The position numbers and the translations under genes were made by a program. From Paracamarosporium sp. OC-R06-R3 (Eukaryota > Ascomycota > Dothideomycetes > Pleosporales > Didymosphaeriaceae), in assembly GCA_019828545.1 (NCBI GenBank), contig JACVRA010000303.1, positions 296,512 to 360,511 on the forward strand: a stretch of 64,000 nt of DNA. Reading direction: 5' to 3'. Of the stretch, positions 12,013-24,577 are shown in pieces (within the stretch, counting starts at the first letter, position 1; every line of letters begins with the position of its first letter). A model generated the notes under the pieces. It was not told the origin of the DNA, did no database searches, and saw only the letters and a list, made by a program, of their open reading frames with translations.

Positions 12013-12766
12013 GCGAACCTTGCATTGCGCGTGGACGTAGAGGATGTGATTTCAATGCAAAATACATATGCCGATCTAGCACGACTGAATTACATCGAGT
12101 CGAAGCTCGCCCCCTTGATCTCGATATTCCACGGACAACAACAACTAATTCAGCGCCTGCTAGAATTGCAAAGCGAGATATGTTAGAACAAAATGAGGCC
12201 GCCCGTTTCAAGCTCTAGACAATGTCTCCTCAACCTGGCGACACGTGTCGATTCGTATAAGGTCAACGTAGAATTCGTGCTAGGCAAGATCCATAGCACC
12301 ATTCGATTGGTATGGAATGATGACAGTCTATCTTACAGTATTCTAACAGTGCCTTCCCTAGATCTCCGATACCAACAGCTCGAAGAATGTTGACTCTTCG
12401 GAGAATATGTCGAGTCTCATGCTGGACCTCACTAGGTCTAGTGTTGAAGACAGCACCGCCATGCGTATGATTACGTTCGTCACTCTATTATATCTCCCTC
12501 CCGGATTTGTTGCTGTATGTCTCACGAAAGGTTCTGCTCGGCTTCTTAAGCTGTTAATAACAGTGTGTGAACAGACGTTCTTCGGCATGGGCTTCTTTTC
12601 CACAAGTGGCGATTCCGGGACTCGCTGGGAGGCTTCACCGTACATCTGAGTCTTCATTCTAGCCTCTGTGCCGTTGAGTCTACTTACCATCGGGGTCTGG
12701 AGGTGGCATTTGCACCGGGCACTACGGAAACGAACTCGGCGGAGTTCGAAGAAAAACGTTAGCTAG
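12013..12766 (+). pseudogene. CorA-like two-helix membrane protein, decayed
   Basis: Three spliced segments of one frame are recognisable: 12013-12309, 12362-12514 and 12575-12766, with introns of 52 and 60 bp that have good GT...AG ends and a CTAAC branch site. The first segment is helical (NTYADLARLNYIESK, ATRVDSYKVNVEF). The second has the hallmark SVEDSTAMRMITFVTLLYLP of fungal CorA/Mg2+-transporter-like proteins, and the third has TFFGMGFFS followed by a second membrane helix (LASVPLSLLTIGVW) and a basic tail. Two in-frame stops interrupt it: TAG at 12184 where Gln is plausible, and TGA at 12647 where Trp is expected. The 5' exons were not found. Family known only for the C-terminal helices; cation transport is not shown. 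Confidence 0.6.
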
Positions 12767-13254
12767 CCTTGGCCGCGAATGAATACAAATATAACAATCA
12801 ATTCGACTCAGGCGATCAGCTCTGCGAAGCGGACTCTTGCTGACAGGGAAAGCATGAGATTCCTGTCCCCCTTTCCCACTCTAACTCAAGTTCTACTCAC
12901 CAACACGCAACACACAACACACAAGCATCACGACGAACACCAGTCTAGACAGAACGATAAAAAGGCACAAGACGATGCTTCTAACTACGAAAGCAGAAAG
13001 GTATCCTTACGATTAAACACAAAACATCAAACCACTAGAGATAAAAAGGTCGGTCGGTCGGTCGGTCGTCGCTTCCAACAAGACCGGCCAGTCAGATCCA
13101 GCCCAGTCCAGTCCCGCCCAGCCCCGCCTATCATCACGGGTGCGTCGCCCAGACTTCCCACCACCCACCATAGAACTCCATACACGGGAATATGCGCAGT
13201 CCATGCCTGGGACAGACCCATCTGTAAGCCCTATCTATATGTGCGCGCGCCAGC
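12767..13254. other. Intergenic with CA-rich and GGTC-repeat DNA
   Basis: Nearly 500 bases between the CorA-like remnant and the 3' end of the Rho GEF gene. A long plus-strand frame runs through it into the antisense of the GEF, but its product is Thr/Ser/His-rich and low-complexity. Contains CA-rich sequence and a GGTC tandem tract. Confidence 0.5.
13048..13067. repeat. (GGTC)5 microsatellite
   Basis: Five uninterrupted copies of the tetranucleotide GGTC, in the 3' flank of the Rho GEF gene. Confidence 0.9.
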
Positions 13255-16200
13255 CTACTCCTTCTGCCCCTCATTAAGCACCAGCTCGACTACGACTTGG
13301 CACCTCTCTTGCTGCGGATGCTGCAAGCTCAGCTTGATGGTCCGAGTATGCGAGCTGCCGCCGCTCAGCCCGTCGTCCAGACACTTGACATCGCGCCCGG
13401 AAATAACCTGCCGCAAGCGCCCGTTCTGCGCATTCCGGATCTCGACAAAGTCGGGGTCGAAAAGCAAAACGTATGGTCCGTACATGGCGGCGCTCTTTGC
13501 CTTGCCTACAAACTCCATGATGACCGACCGTGATATGTCGCCCAGCTTGTTTACATATACAGCGCATTCTTCATAACAGAGAAGGAATTCCTGGTCCGAG
13601 AGACGGAACATGCCTAGGGGTTTCTGGTCCTGGAGGCGCGATGCGATAGTGGCGACGTGTGACTGCCGGAGATCCGGCACTGACCAAGGTTGCTTCTTGT
13701 CTAGCGTGAGAACTTCAAAACCTTTTGCCGTAGAGATAGCAAGGGAGGAGTGGAAAAGGTCGATACCAAAGCAATCGGTCGGGATGTAGAACTCGTCATA
13801 CTCGCGGAAGAACTCTGTGCGGCCTGATTTCCATATCCGGGATTTCTTTTCTGTTGACTTTTGGTAGACAGGTTCTAACACTTTGAAGGTAGATGAAAGG
13901 CCTTCTCGCTTCTTGTAAAAGACTAGTGTCCGGTCTTTCATGACACCAGTGGCGAAAAATCCAATATCTCGAGCTCCTGATAACTTCTGGGGTGCTCGCC
14001 GGGTAGAGTCGTTGCTTGGTGGCACACCGCTCACGGGGCAAACCGCGTCGAGATGATAGGCAATTAATGATTTATCGGAGATGAGTAGCATAAGGCTGAA
14101 TTGCTCCAGTACCGCAATCTGTGTAACCTTGGGTATTTGAATTGCCTATATGGTGTTAGTTTGATCCAGGTCACTCTGAGGAGGATTCTTACCTTAGTCC
14201 AGCCTCGAGGGTTGTCGTACTCAGAGATGTAGACACCAATATCCGTACCCACAGCAACCATGTGTTTGCCGTACGGCTGGTTGAAGGCAGTGGCGCAATT
14301 CACCCGAGCACGACAGATAGGAACAGGTCGACCGGAATTGGAGAAGAGTTTCTCCACTTCATCTATCGATCGATCAAGCGGAGTGCCCTTGATCGTGATG
14401 CTCTTCTGGGAAGGCATCGCGCTCTCGTAGGCGAACGCAGCGTCAGCCATAACTCGTAATCGGAAGGGTTCGGCATTTTGTGAGAATAGAGCCGCAGCAT
14501 GGTTTGTCTTCGCGATGATGAGCTTGTCGCACCATTCAGCCCGGTTTTGTGCGGTAGGGGCGAATAGTGTGTAGGTTTCTTTGCCTAGATGTTTGATGCG
14601 GAATGGATACATAATCTTTTCATCCCTTCCATTCTCTAGGTTGACGTTTTGGCCGATAGTTTTTCCTGATCCGCCGGTGTTTGTTGACGACAACGAGGTC
14701 GACGTATTAGTGTGAACTAGCATGCCGGGGACGGGTCCATTCACACCAGCACCACGCGCTAGTCTCACTTCCGACCCACTCTTTTGTACTGGGGTGACGG
14801 CAGCTATGCCCTTGACAGCCGATCGAATGACGGGATCGTCGTCCTCACTTTCCAAGACAAGAAGATCCATGGGAATAGGCAGTCTAGAGACGTCGTACTT
14901 CTCGGACTTGGTCACACCGTCTTGTTCGCGATAAGTAACGGTCTTCGCGAGGACAAGGTAGTGATCGAACAAAAGGGCATGGGTTTCCAGCCACGTGAAC
15001 CTGTTGCCACCCATTCGCAACAAATCGCCTTTGAAGATGAGCTCTCGCCCGAGATGATCCAGGTTAAGCTCCACACGCTGCATCCCTGGTCGTAGTATGA
15101 GCTTCGCCTGCAGGTCGCTCAGATCCACCTTCCTTGTCATCTCGGCGACACGAGTATCGCACTCCATCGTTACAGCCTTGATCTCGTCGCGTGCCATCTC
15201 CAAGTTTCGCTTTTCCTCGTTTTCAACCTTTGACTTCTTAAGTACGGAATCTATCAGAAGACCGTAGTGCTGCAGTCTGGTGATGGGGCCCTTCAAGAAC
15301 GTGTTCCAGTCCAGCTTGTTTGCTGCCTTGTTGTTCCGAGCTTCATCAAGGAACGTGCGGAACAGCATGTTCTTGTCAGCTTCTTGGCGAACGAGGAAGT
15401 TTGCATACGGAAAGGCGGAGGAGTACTCGATGTAGGCTTGCTTTGCCTTCCTGATCCATTCTCTGAAGATATCGCTGAATCCGACAACCCATGGCCCTTG
15501 CTCTTGTTGCCTGTATTTCATTTGGGGTAGGAGATGCTCCTCATTGGCCTTCTTCACTGCATCAACCTTGCTGAAGACGTCCTTGATGAATTTGTTCAGC
15601 TTCTTTGGAGGGATGACCGGCGGCTGCGCGGCTATCAAACGATCTCGGTATAGCGTACGGAGGACGTCTAGTCGCTGCATATAAGCATCCTCACCTTGCA
15701 CGATCTCATGCAAGATGTTCTGGCGTTCAATCTCCTTCTTATCTGCTCCTTCGATAGATTCCTTGGTAAGATTGTAGGAAGTCGCCCAATCAGCAGACTG
15801 CTTGGAACTGGATGGAGATGCCAGATCGAGCTTCTTAATTGTGCGCTGGCAATGATGCGAGTAGCATCGTCCCGGCATCGTGTATGTGTGCAGCTTCGGT
15901 GCATAACAGCCGGCATTCGTCAACTGGAAAATCACGCCCGTCATTGTCTCCGAAGAAAACTTCAACCATTCTTCTTCGTGCACTAGGGTACCGGCTTTGT
16001 ACATTTCCGCTACAACACGACTTGCGAGTGTTTCGGCATCGGCGATATTCAGGGTAGGAACTTTATGCGTGAAAAGCGCTATCAACCCTTCTCGAATTGG
16101 CCCTTCTTTCAAGTCGTTCTCTCCCTCTGTCATAGTCTTAAGCCATGAGATTATAGAGCTCAATGCCCAAGGCTCAGTACACTTCTTGAAATCGTTGCTT

Positions 16201-18224
16201 GAAAGTTTGGCTGGGTTGAAGCGCTTTCCTGCAGGTAAAGTTGGTAAGTCGATGGCAACTGCGTCGGCACTGCCTGGGGTCAGTGTATTGTTGTCGCTGT
16301 CAATCGGCCCACCGTAGAACGTTTGACGGTTTGCCTGCTGTCGGGGCTTGTACCCTTGCTCGGCATCTGTCTTTGATCTTGGGAGAGGTACTGCTTGAGG
16401 TGTGTTGCTGTGTTGCAAAAGAGAGGTGGATCGAGGCACCAGTGTGCCAGTGGGAGAAACCATGTGCACCGTGTTCGGATCCACAGGGTAAGAACCACGA
16501 GAGGATTGCGAGTTGCGCCAATACTCGTAAGAGCCAGATGAACTCGTGCTGGCGTGATGACCGCGTCGATTGCTGCTTGCCGGTGGAGGCGGCAACGGGC
16601 GATTTGTAGACATGCCTGGGTGAAAAAACATGTCAGGGACCTCCCCGGACATAGCGGTTGAGGTGTCCATGAGAGTAGATTCGTCGCCCTCATCGTAACT
16701 CCTTCGTCGTGCACTGGGCTCCTCGAGACCACCAGTGCCGAAAGTGTCGACCCGCGCGTTCGAAGAGAAAGACGGAAAGGGATGTACGGGGTCGTAGTCA
16801 TCGCTTGCTGCTTCAGAACGTCGTTGCGAGCCCGAAGACGAAACCGGGTGGCTATTTGTGTTGGCCAGCTGGTCAGGAGCACCCCCGTAAGTGAAGTGGG
16901 GCGCGAAATTTCCTCCATAGAGCCCAACGTCCACAGGTACGAAGTCGCTGTCGCTTGCACTCTCCTCCCGTTGTTGGGTTGGGCTGGCAGTATTAGGCAA
17001 CGGTGGTGACTGTATGGATGCGTAGGTACTGAACAGTCCGGCGCCTCCGCTCCTTCTCCGCGCTTCGTCTGCCTGCTCCTGTTCCTCAGCCATGCGCAGA
17101 GCAGCCAGGCCAGCAGCTGCTTCTACATCGCTGTCGCTTGAATACACCGTCTGGGAAGTCTGCGGCGCAAGGTGATTTCCGTTCACGCGATTACCATTAC
17201 GAGCAGCCTCATTGTAATAATTATCCCCATTTGCGTGTTCAACATTGATGTTGGGACTTCCGACTCCGGTGGTCATGTTTTCGAGCTGCGTGAAGAGCTC
17301 ATCCTGGCTGTATCCCCCATTTTGCGCGGCAAAGTAGTCGTCGCCATCGGATTCGTTAGGGGGTGGGGGCAACGGCCTGCGCCCTAGTGTGTCCTGTCTC
17401 TGTACAGTTTGATGCGGCGGCACTTCGGGCGTGGGAGGAAGAGGGTTCGACAGGTGGCTCGAGGTCGAAGGATAGCGGTTTAGCTGGTCTTGCGACGCGT
17501 ACGTGGGAGGTGAAGGGAGCGGCGCGTGTGGATCGGAGGTCCTGTGGTAAGAATGCGAGGCGGACGACGACTGGCGGGCCGGATAGTTCCCCCACTCGTC
17601 CGCTGACATTGACGCACTGCCTGGAGGGACGGGCACCGGCGGTGCTTGGGGAGGCGAGTAAGTTGACCGTCCAGAGTGTTGCTGGACGGATGCTGTCCTG
17701 CCGAACTGCGACTGCTGATGGAACGTTGGGGACGGGTATGAGGCGTTCGAGGGCGAGGTGGGAGAGAAGCCATAGGGATGGCTGACAGTGTTGGTCCTTG
17801 CCACGCTGTTGTCTCCGGCATAGAGAGCGGGATTGTAGGGCTGGTGGAGCGGGGCAAATGTCCTGTTGACGCCCCCGTAGTGCTGTGGATTCGGCAGCTG
17901 AGTCACAGGCGAGGTGTAGTTCTGGGGGTTGTACTGCTGCGACTGCGACTGGTACTGGTACGAGTTGCCAAAGCCGGCCTGGGTGGGCGAGGCGGGCTGC
18001 TGGCTTGCGCTGTCGCCACCCATGAACAGCTCGTCGTTCTGTTGCTGCATGTAGCTGGCGCGGCGGTTTGGGGCAGCATAGCCGTAGGCCTGCGCGCCGC
18101 CATTGGTACCGTCGCCGTTGTCGGCCGTCTGGTGTTGGTCGTAGGAGTTGTGGTACTGGCCCGAGCTCGAGGGAGGGATGCTCGGGTTGTAGTAGTTGGA
18201 GCTGCCGTTCTGGTAGTACGACAT
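13255..18224 (-). CDS. ROM2: Rho1 guanine nucleotide exchange factor, Rom2-like
   Basis: Activates Rho1 in the cell-wall-integrity pathway. Two exons, 18224-14193 and 14145-13255, with a 47-bp intron (GTAAGA...ATAG), give 1640 residues. Residues 1-660 are a disordered Ser/Pro/Gln/Tyr-rich region. A DEP domain lies at about 680-795, the DH (RhoGEF) domain at about 830-1035 (starts near RQNILHEIVQGEDAY), a PH domain at about 1060-1240, and a citron-homology (CNH) domain from about 1255 to the end. The intron falls inside CNH; splicing joins NPRGWTK to AIQIPKV, which keeps that domain intact. The order DEP-DH-PH-CNH is the one known for fungal Rom1/Rom2. It ends close to the stop at 13255. Together with btgC and CHS7 it is one of three cell-wall genes in this window, but they are not clustered. 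The N-terminus is longer than in yeast Rom2. Confidence 0.93.
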
Positions 18225-19340
18225 GGTGGGCGGCTCTGTGTATATCTACAGGCCGTGGTCGTGGTCGCGGTCGTTCACGAGGCTGCGTCGCGGGCCTTCA
18301 TGGGCAGCATGGCACAGCTGAGCTTGGTGGGCGCAATTTCCCAAGCCAAGAGGACGCCGTACGAAGCGAGCGGACAGCGTGGAGGCAACGCGCGCGTCCT
18401 TCACATGCAGCTCGAGGGCTCGTCGGCGGGCGGGTCGGGGCTGGCGGGATGGAGCTTGTGAGACTGGGTGCGAGACTGGGTGCGAGACTGGGTGCGCTGT
18501 CGACGTGCTGCGCGGTCGGGCGGTCGCGGGGTGTAGACCGCCGATGCACGCGAGGGACGAGGGACGGCTGACTGTGTGTTTGCTCGAGGGCGCTGCGTGC
18601 GGCGTGTCGGGGTGCAGGCGGGGCGGCCGTCGACGGTGGAGATGGGTCGGTCGGAGGGACTCGCTGGATGTGTGCGAGATATCTTCTCCGTTGGGAGCTG
18701 TAAAGGAAGGCCTGATCCTCCACGCCAAGCAAGCGTTGGCATACGGGACTGCGTTTCAGTGGGACCGGGACCCTTCGAACCGTTGTGGCACTCGCAACAG
18801 GCCACCACAACGGGAATGATGATGGTTTTTTTGCCTCGCAGATGGATTTAGAGTTGATTCGTCTGACGCCGCCGTTAGCTGCCTGGTTCCACGCGCTTGG
18901 GCTGGCTGTGCAAGGCCTCCGATGTTGACATCAGCTGAACAGGCCTCTAAGTTACCGCCCTACCCCTGCATGCATTCCTATGACACTTGTTCATACACCG
19001 GTCAACCGACAATGCACCGTACACTACACCAAGAAGCTCACAACTACCGACAAACGTGCACCCTCCATATCCTGTAACACTGCCCACACCCGGGAGACAC
19101 GAACACGTCTCGGCGTCCTATCAACGCCCACTGCATCCTACCCCGCACCATCACTGACCACACCATCAGCAACTCTCCAGACTCGCCATGTCGACCATCT
19201 GCTTCCGAGGTACTGCATTGAGCTTACTCACCAGCATGTATTCATCCAGGAACCTCCGCATCTCCCTCTTCAGGTCTCCTTCTCGTCCTCCCATCTGAGC
19301 TTTCCCTGAAATGCACATCTAGCCCACAAGCCCTCCCACC
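18225..19340. other. Divergent promoter region between Rom2 and the monooxygenase
   Basis: About 1.1 kb between two genes that run apart. GC-rich and open in several frames near Rom2, CA-rich near the monooxygenase start, as in many fungal 5' leaders. Overlapping Arg/Ser/Pro-rich frames here look non-coding. Contains a 12-bp tandem repeat. Confidence 0.5.
18460..18495. repeat. Three tandem copies of a 12-bp unit
   Basis: GAGACTGGGTGC is repeated three times without change in the Rom2 upstream region, about 240 bases before its start codon. Confidence 0.9.
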
Positions 19341-21272
19341 ATGGTCATCCACTCAGACTCCAAATCCCCATACATCACCACCACCGACAACGCACCCGAT
19401 GAAACCACACCCATACAACCCCCACAGCCCAATCCCCCCAGCCCCACCACCAACATCCGCGATGCACCACCCCCAGAAACAGACCAACACGGCTACCGCA
19501 TCCACGAACAGCCCCTCGGCACCCCCAGGAAACTCAAACTCATCTTCATGGGCGCCGGCGCCTCAACCCTCAACTTCCTAAAAAAGGCCGAGGAAGACAT
19601 GACCCATCTCGAAATCGTCTGCTACGAGAAGAACCACGACGTAGGCGGCACTTGGCTGGAAAACAGGTACCCGGGCTGTGCGTGTGACATCCCATCCGTG
19701 AACTATCAATTTTCGTGGAAGATTAAGCTGTGGTCGCATTATTATAGTTACGCGCCTGAGATATGGGAGTATTTGAAGGAGATTGAGAGGGAGAATGGGT
19801 TTGTGGAGAAGTATATTAGGTTACGGCATTGCGTTGAGCGAGTGGAGTGGGATGACAAACTTGGGAAGTGGCAGGTCAAAGTAAGGAATCTAGAGACTGA
19901 CGAGGTTGTCGAGGATCAGGCCGAGTTCTTCATCAATGCTGGAGGCGTGCTGAATCATTGGAAGTGGCCGGATATTCCTGGACTGAAAGATTTCAAGGGG
20001 AAACTCATGCACTCGGCGGATTACGAGGAAGGATATGATCTAGTGGGGAGGCGGGTGGCGGTTATAGGAGCGGGGAGCAGCGGAGTGCAGATTGTTGCAT
20101 CGATCCAAACGAAAGTCGACAAGCTATATCACTGGATTAGGAGCCCAATTTGGATCACAGCTGGGTTCGCCCAGACGTGGGCTGGAAAGCAGGGAGCAAA
20201 TTTTCAATGTTGGCATCTCGTTCTAGCCGATGTATGCAGAGGCTGACCGAACCCAGACAGCGAAGAACAACTCGAATTCCTCGCAAAAAACCCAAAGAAG
20301 TACCTAGAATACCGCAAGCAAATCGAAAACGAACTCAACCAACGCTTCAAGCTCATCCTCAAAGGCAGCGACGCCGCAAAACAAGCCCGCGACTACGCCC
20401 ACACGGAAATGAGCACGAAACTCTCCAACAACGCCCGCCTCGTCGACAAAGTCATACCCAAAACCTTCAACCCAGGCTGCAGGAGACCCACGCCAGCCCC
20501 GGGCTACCTCGAAGCCCTCGTCGCCCCAAACGCCACCATCTTCACCGACCCCCTCACCAGCATCACACCAACGGGATTCACCGACCACGAAGGCACACCC
20601 CACGACGTCGACGTGATCATCTGCGCCACAGGCTTCGACACCTCCTGGCTGCCACGCTTCCCCTTCATCGCGCACGGCGTCGACCTGCGCGACCTCTGGG
20701 GGCCCTCCAACGGCGTAACATCGTACCTGTCGGTCGGGGTGCCCACATTCCCCAACCACTTCTCCTTCTGCGGGCCGTACGGGCCGCTCGGGCACGGCTC
20801 CTTCATGCCGCTGATCGAGCAGTGGACGCGCTACATCTTCGCCGCGATCCGCAAAGTGCAAGTCGAGAACATCAAATCGGTTGCGCCGAAGACGTCAGCC
20901 GCGCGCATGTTCCGGCAGCACGCGGATCTGCTGCTGCAGCGCACGGCGTGGACGAGTCCGTGCAGGAGCTGGTTCAAGCAGGGCAGGTCTGACGGCCAGG
21001 CGGCGATTTGGCCCGGCAGCAGGCTGCATCATTTGGCGCTGTTGGAGGCGCCTAGGTGGGAGGATTACGACATTGAATACTGGGATGGGAATGTGTTTGC
21101 TTTTTTGGGGAATGGGTTCCATGCGAGGGAGTTTGATGGGAGGGATATTACGAATTATCTGGGGTGTTTGGATGAGGGGGGGAGGGATGTGCAGCCGGTG
21201 TATGATGAGCGGCTGATTGATGTGCTGGGTGGGATTAATCTAGATGATCGGTATATTGTGCGGGGTGGGTAG
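19341..21272 (+). CDS. FAD-dependent Baeyer-Villiger-like monooxygenase
   Basis: Flavin- and NADPH-dependent oxygenase expected to insert oxygen next to a ketone or otherwise oxidise a small molecule. Exons 19341-20208 and 20257-21272, with a 48-bp intron (GTTGGC...CCAG), give 627 residues; splicing gives NFQYSEEQ. The FAD Rossmann motif GAGAST is at 71-76, the family motif VGGTWLENRYPGCACD at 101-116, the Baeyer-Villiger fingerprint region FKGKLMHSADY at 218-228 and the NADPH Rossmann motif GAGSSG at 243-248. In the fingerprint the usual Trp after the His is replaced by Tyr, so the class is not certain. The N-terminal 60 residues are Pro/Thr-rich and vary in such enzymes. The donor is a weak GTTGGC, but only this splice joins the two frames. 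No biosynthetic cluster is visible around it. Confidence 0.85.
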
Positions 21273-21451
21273 AGATGGATTCATGGAAGATTTGAGTGTG
21301 TACTGATGTTGAGAGAGACAGCAGCAGGGTATCCTCAATCGTGGTGGTTTCCTATCAATGAGGAAATTCAGTAGTTAGCAGGCACGTGCCAGGGACACAC
21401 AGGGTCTCCCTCAGTCTGACTCGTGTCCGTTCTGTAAGTGTCAAAGTTAAA

Positions 21452-21612
21452 GTGTGGAGCGGTGGGTCCACCCATGGTTCTGTGACTTGGCGCGATTAGG
21501 ATTTGTACATGTTTTGCGTATCGTGTTGAGAAGACGAAGGCCTACGCGGGCTTATTATCTATGTGCGACTGTGCTCTGCAACAGTATATGTTGAGGTGTG
21601 GAGCGGTGGGTC
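21452..21612. repeat. Diverged direct duplication, 144 bp period
   Basis: GTGTGGAGCGGTGGGTC occurs at 21452-21468 and again at 21596-21612. The sequence after each copy is loosely similar, with shared TGTTGAGAAGA/TGTTGCTGAGA-like stretches, so this seems an old tandem duplication of about 144 bp. Confidence 0.5.
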
Positions 21613-22060
21613 TGGCGATGGGTCTGCGACTCGTTGCCATGATTGCGATCGTAAGAGGATATGTTTGTATGCTGTGTTGCTGAGACCAAGGGTTCGTTGG
21701 CCAAGGGTGAAAGGACGTGCAGAAAGGGATCCCACGTGTAGAAAGGTCACCATGCGTTCCTGGTGCTTGGGTCGAACGATGCGAGACCACTTGAACAGCC
21801 AGTCGTACTCGAAGCACCCTCGATGCGTTTAGGGTATTCGGCGCCACTGTTCCTATCTCAAGGATTCGTGCGGCACACGGGCGACCAGGGTCCAGAACTG
21901 CCCTCGGAAGACTCTGCAGATAAGTCTTCCCCTTCCATGGAGGTGGGAGCCGACCTGATAGGGACCCGATCCTTCATAATAATTCATCGCGTGCGCATCC
22001 TAGCGGCCGCGCCGGACGTCAGCAACCAGCAACGTGCTGGCGGCTGGGCATCCCGCCTCT

Positions 22061-22090
<30 letters not shown>
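22061..22090. repeat. (GGT)2(GGC)8 microsatellite
   Basis: Uninterrupted GGT then GGC triplets; not inside a gene I can support. Confidence 0.9.
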
Positions 22091-22091
<1 letters not shown>

Positions 22092-22622
22092 ATCTGCCTC
22101 TACACGCAGTCCTGAGCACGACATAGCCGCTACCGCCGCGGTGAAGACGCCCACCAGAGCCGCATCCTTCGCGGAAATGGCGTCGCAAGCCAGGGAGCAA
22201 TCGTCGCGACGCCTTCGACACGGCGCAATGTCTTCGCCGCCACATTCCAGAAGCCTTATCAGTCGGCCACGGCTTGGCCCAACGCCAATGCGACCGCCAA
22301 GTGCACACAGACGGGGTCGACGGACGCACTCTTCCCGTAAAGGAAGCTCGATGTGCCGCTCGCCTCTGTGGGGTGCACACGCGCCCCCAGCCCTCACGCT
22401 GGGACCTGGCCATTGGAGCTGTACGTACGACCCGATATAGGCCGAATGCGCCCTCGCCGTCCGCCAAATGGTGCGCCATCCTCTTTTGCTCTGTCTTTTC
22501 ATCGTCTCTTCTTGGCTCTCCTGAGGTTACGTCCCGAGCCTGTGCCGTGGCGCCAACGAGTAAGCCTAGCTGATAGCCCGTCAACACATTCTGTGTTGCC
22601 AGACTTGGCTCTGCCTTGCTCG

Positions 22623-22630
22623 TATATATA
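22623..22630 (+). promoter_or_regulatory. TATA-like box of the amino-acid permease
   Basis: TATATATA about 127 bases before the permease start codon, a plausible distance for a fungal TATA box plus leader. Confidence 0.4.
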
Positions 22631-22756
22631 CCGGTGAAAGCCGCTACACAGACCGAGGCTGATTTTGCTGCTTGGTTCCGTCGCCCTCTTTTAACAGCAT
22701 CGTGCCCTGGCCATCCCAACTCGAGCTTGCCATTGCAACTTGAGTCTTGAACCAGC

Positions 22757-24577
22757 ATGGCTGTCATCAACCGACACTCGAATTCGTCCTCGGACGGAGC
22801 AAACGCAGAGTATGGCAAGACGGAATATGAAGCTGGTGTGACGGCGGAGCCAGTCGTGGGCAGCGATGGAGTCGTCGAGTACCAGGACCACCAGCATCTG
22901 CACCGTGGGCTCAAATCGCGTCACATTACTATGATTGCAATTGGTGGTGCCATCGGAACAGGTTTGATCATTGGTACAGGAAAGGCGCTTCAGCAATCTG
23001 GGTAGGTGACACTCGTTTTGACTGAGCATGCTTTCAGTGCTAACACACACAGGCCCGGCTCAATTCTGATCTCCTACACCTTCGTCGGTTTCCTCGTTTG
23101 GATCGTCATGTGTGCGCTCGGAGAAATGGCAGCGTGGCTTCCCCACGCATCTGGTTTCTCTGGCTACGCAACCCGCTTCGTCGACCCCGCTCTTGGCTTC
23201 GCTCTCGGATGGACCTACTGGTGCAAATATATTATTACCACGCCAAACCAGCTGACCGCAACTGCATTGATCATTCAATTCTGGTGTCCATCGGATAAGG
23301 TCAATCCAGGAGTCTTCATCGCCGTCTTCTTGGTCGTAATCATAGCCATCAATTACTTTGGTATCCGATTCTTTGGCGAGCTTGAGTTCTGGCTCAGTTC
23401 CATAAAAGTTGTGGTCATCATTGGCGTCATCTTCCTGTCTTTCCTCCTCGCCGTCGGTGCTGGTCCAGGCCCCGCCACTGGATTCAAGTACTGGAAGGAC
23501 CCCGGTGCGTTTGCGCCGTACATCCAAAAGGGCAACAAGTCCGCGGGCCAATTCTACGGTTTCTGGAGCTCCTTCGTCAATGCTGTGTTCGCCTATCTGG
23601 GTACCGAACTTATTGGTGTAACCGTTGGAGAGGCCCAGAACCCTCGCAAGACTATTCCCCGCGCCATCAAGCTTACGTTCTACCGAATCCTGTTCTTCTA
23701 CGTCCTGAGTGTCTTCTTCTTGGGCATGCTCATTGCGTACGATGACCCGGAGCTCGCCAAGGCCAACAAGAAGACGACTGGTGCCGCCGCCTCGCCGTTC
23801 GTGCTTGCCATTCGTCTTGCTGGAATCCAGCACCTTCCTGGTATCGTCAACGCTTGCATCTTGCTCTTCACCTTCAGTGCCTCGAACTCTGATTTGTACA
23901 TTGCATCCCGAACACTTTTCGGTCTTGCAGAGCGTGGCCATGCACCCAAGATTTTCAAGTGGACCGACAAGCGCGGTGTTCCCGTGCCGGCTCTCGCCAT
24001 CTCAGCGCTCTTCTGCTGCAGTGCTTTCATGAACGCTGCGCAAGACTCAACCACCGTCTTCAGCTACTTCGTCAACCTGGTGTCCATTTTCGGTCTCTGC
24101 GCCTGGATTTCGCTCTTGGTCACCCACATCTTCTTCGTAAAGGCTCGCAAAGCCCAGGGTATCACAGACGAACAGATGCCATTCGTTGCGCCTTTGGGTC
24201 TCTGGGGTTCCTACTTCGCACTCTTCTTCTGTGTCCTGATCGCCTTTACCAAGAACTTCAACGTCTTCACTCGCGGTTCGTACGGAAGCTTCGACTATAA
24301 GAACTTCATCACTGGTTACCTCGCTATCCCGGTATACCTTATCTGTATCTTCGGCTACAAGATCGTCATGAAGTCTCGCCGGGTCCGACCCCTCGAAGGT
24401 AAGCTTGCTTATTCTATTTCAAACAAGACATGTGCTAACGTTTCATTAGCGGATTTCTACACTGGAAAGGACGAAATCGACCGCGAAGAAGAAGCCTTCC
24501 TGGCCGCAAAAGCCGCACAAGGACCTGCCAAGAAGGGCAACTGGTTCTACCGCACCTTTGTCTCGTGGTTGTTCTAG
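22757..24577 (+). CDS. Amino-acid permease of the yeast AAT family (Dip5/AgtA-like)
   Basis: Plasma-membrane proton symporter for amino acids. Three exons, 22757-23001, 23053-24398 and 24450-24577, with two 51-bp introns, give 572 residues. Splicing the first joins KALQQSG to PGSILISY; the second joins RRVRPLE to ADFYTGKDE. The second intron length is a multiple of three and the unspliced frame stays open, so the splice rests on its GTAAGC...TTAG ends and on the better C-terminus. After a hydrophilic tail of about 55 residues come 12 hydrophobic helices. The first carries the family signature AIGGAIGTGLIIGTG. The sequence style (GLKSRHITMIAIGG) suggests the dicarboxylic amino-acid group, but substrate is not certain. 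The C-terminal tail is acidic then basic. Confidence 0.88.

Larger units (their letters stand above)
21273..22756. other. Intergenic, permease promoter and repeats
   Basis: About 1.5 kb. Two long overlapping frames on opposite strands near 21.8-22.9 kb run through a GGT/GGC microsatellite, giving poly-Arg or poly-Pro, and are rejected as genes. The last 150 bases look like a promoter and leader for the permease. A 17-bp word occurs twice. Confidence 0.5.

Noticed and set aside
12779..13576. 265-codon plus-strand frame
   Set aside because: Low-complexity Thr/Ser/His product; its 3' half is antisense to the CNH domain of the Rho GEF.
21763..22914. Two long overlapping frames on opposite strands (225 and 304 codons)
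   Set aside because: Both pass through a GGC microsatellite, give poly-Arg or poly-Pro, and match nothing; the region is the permease promoter.
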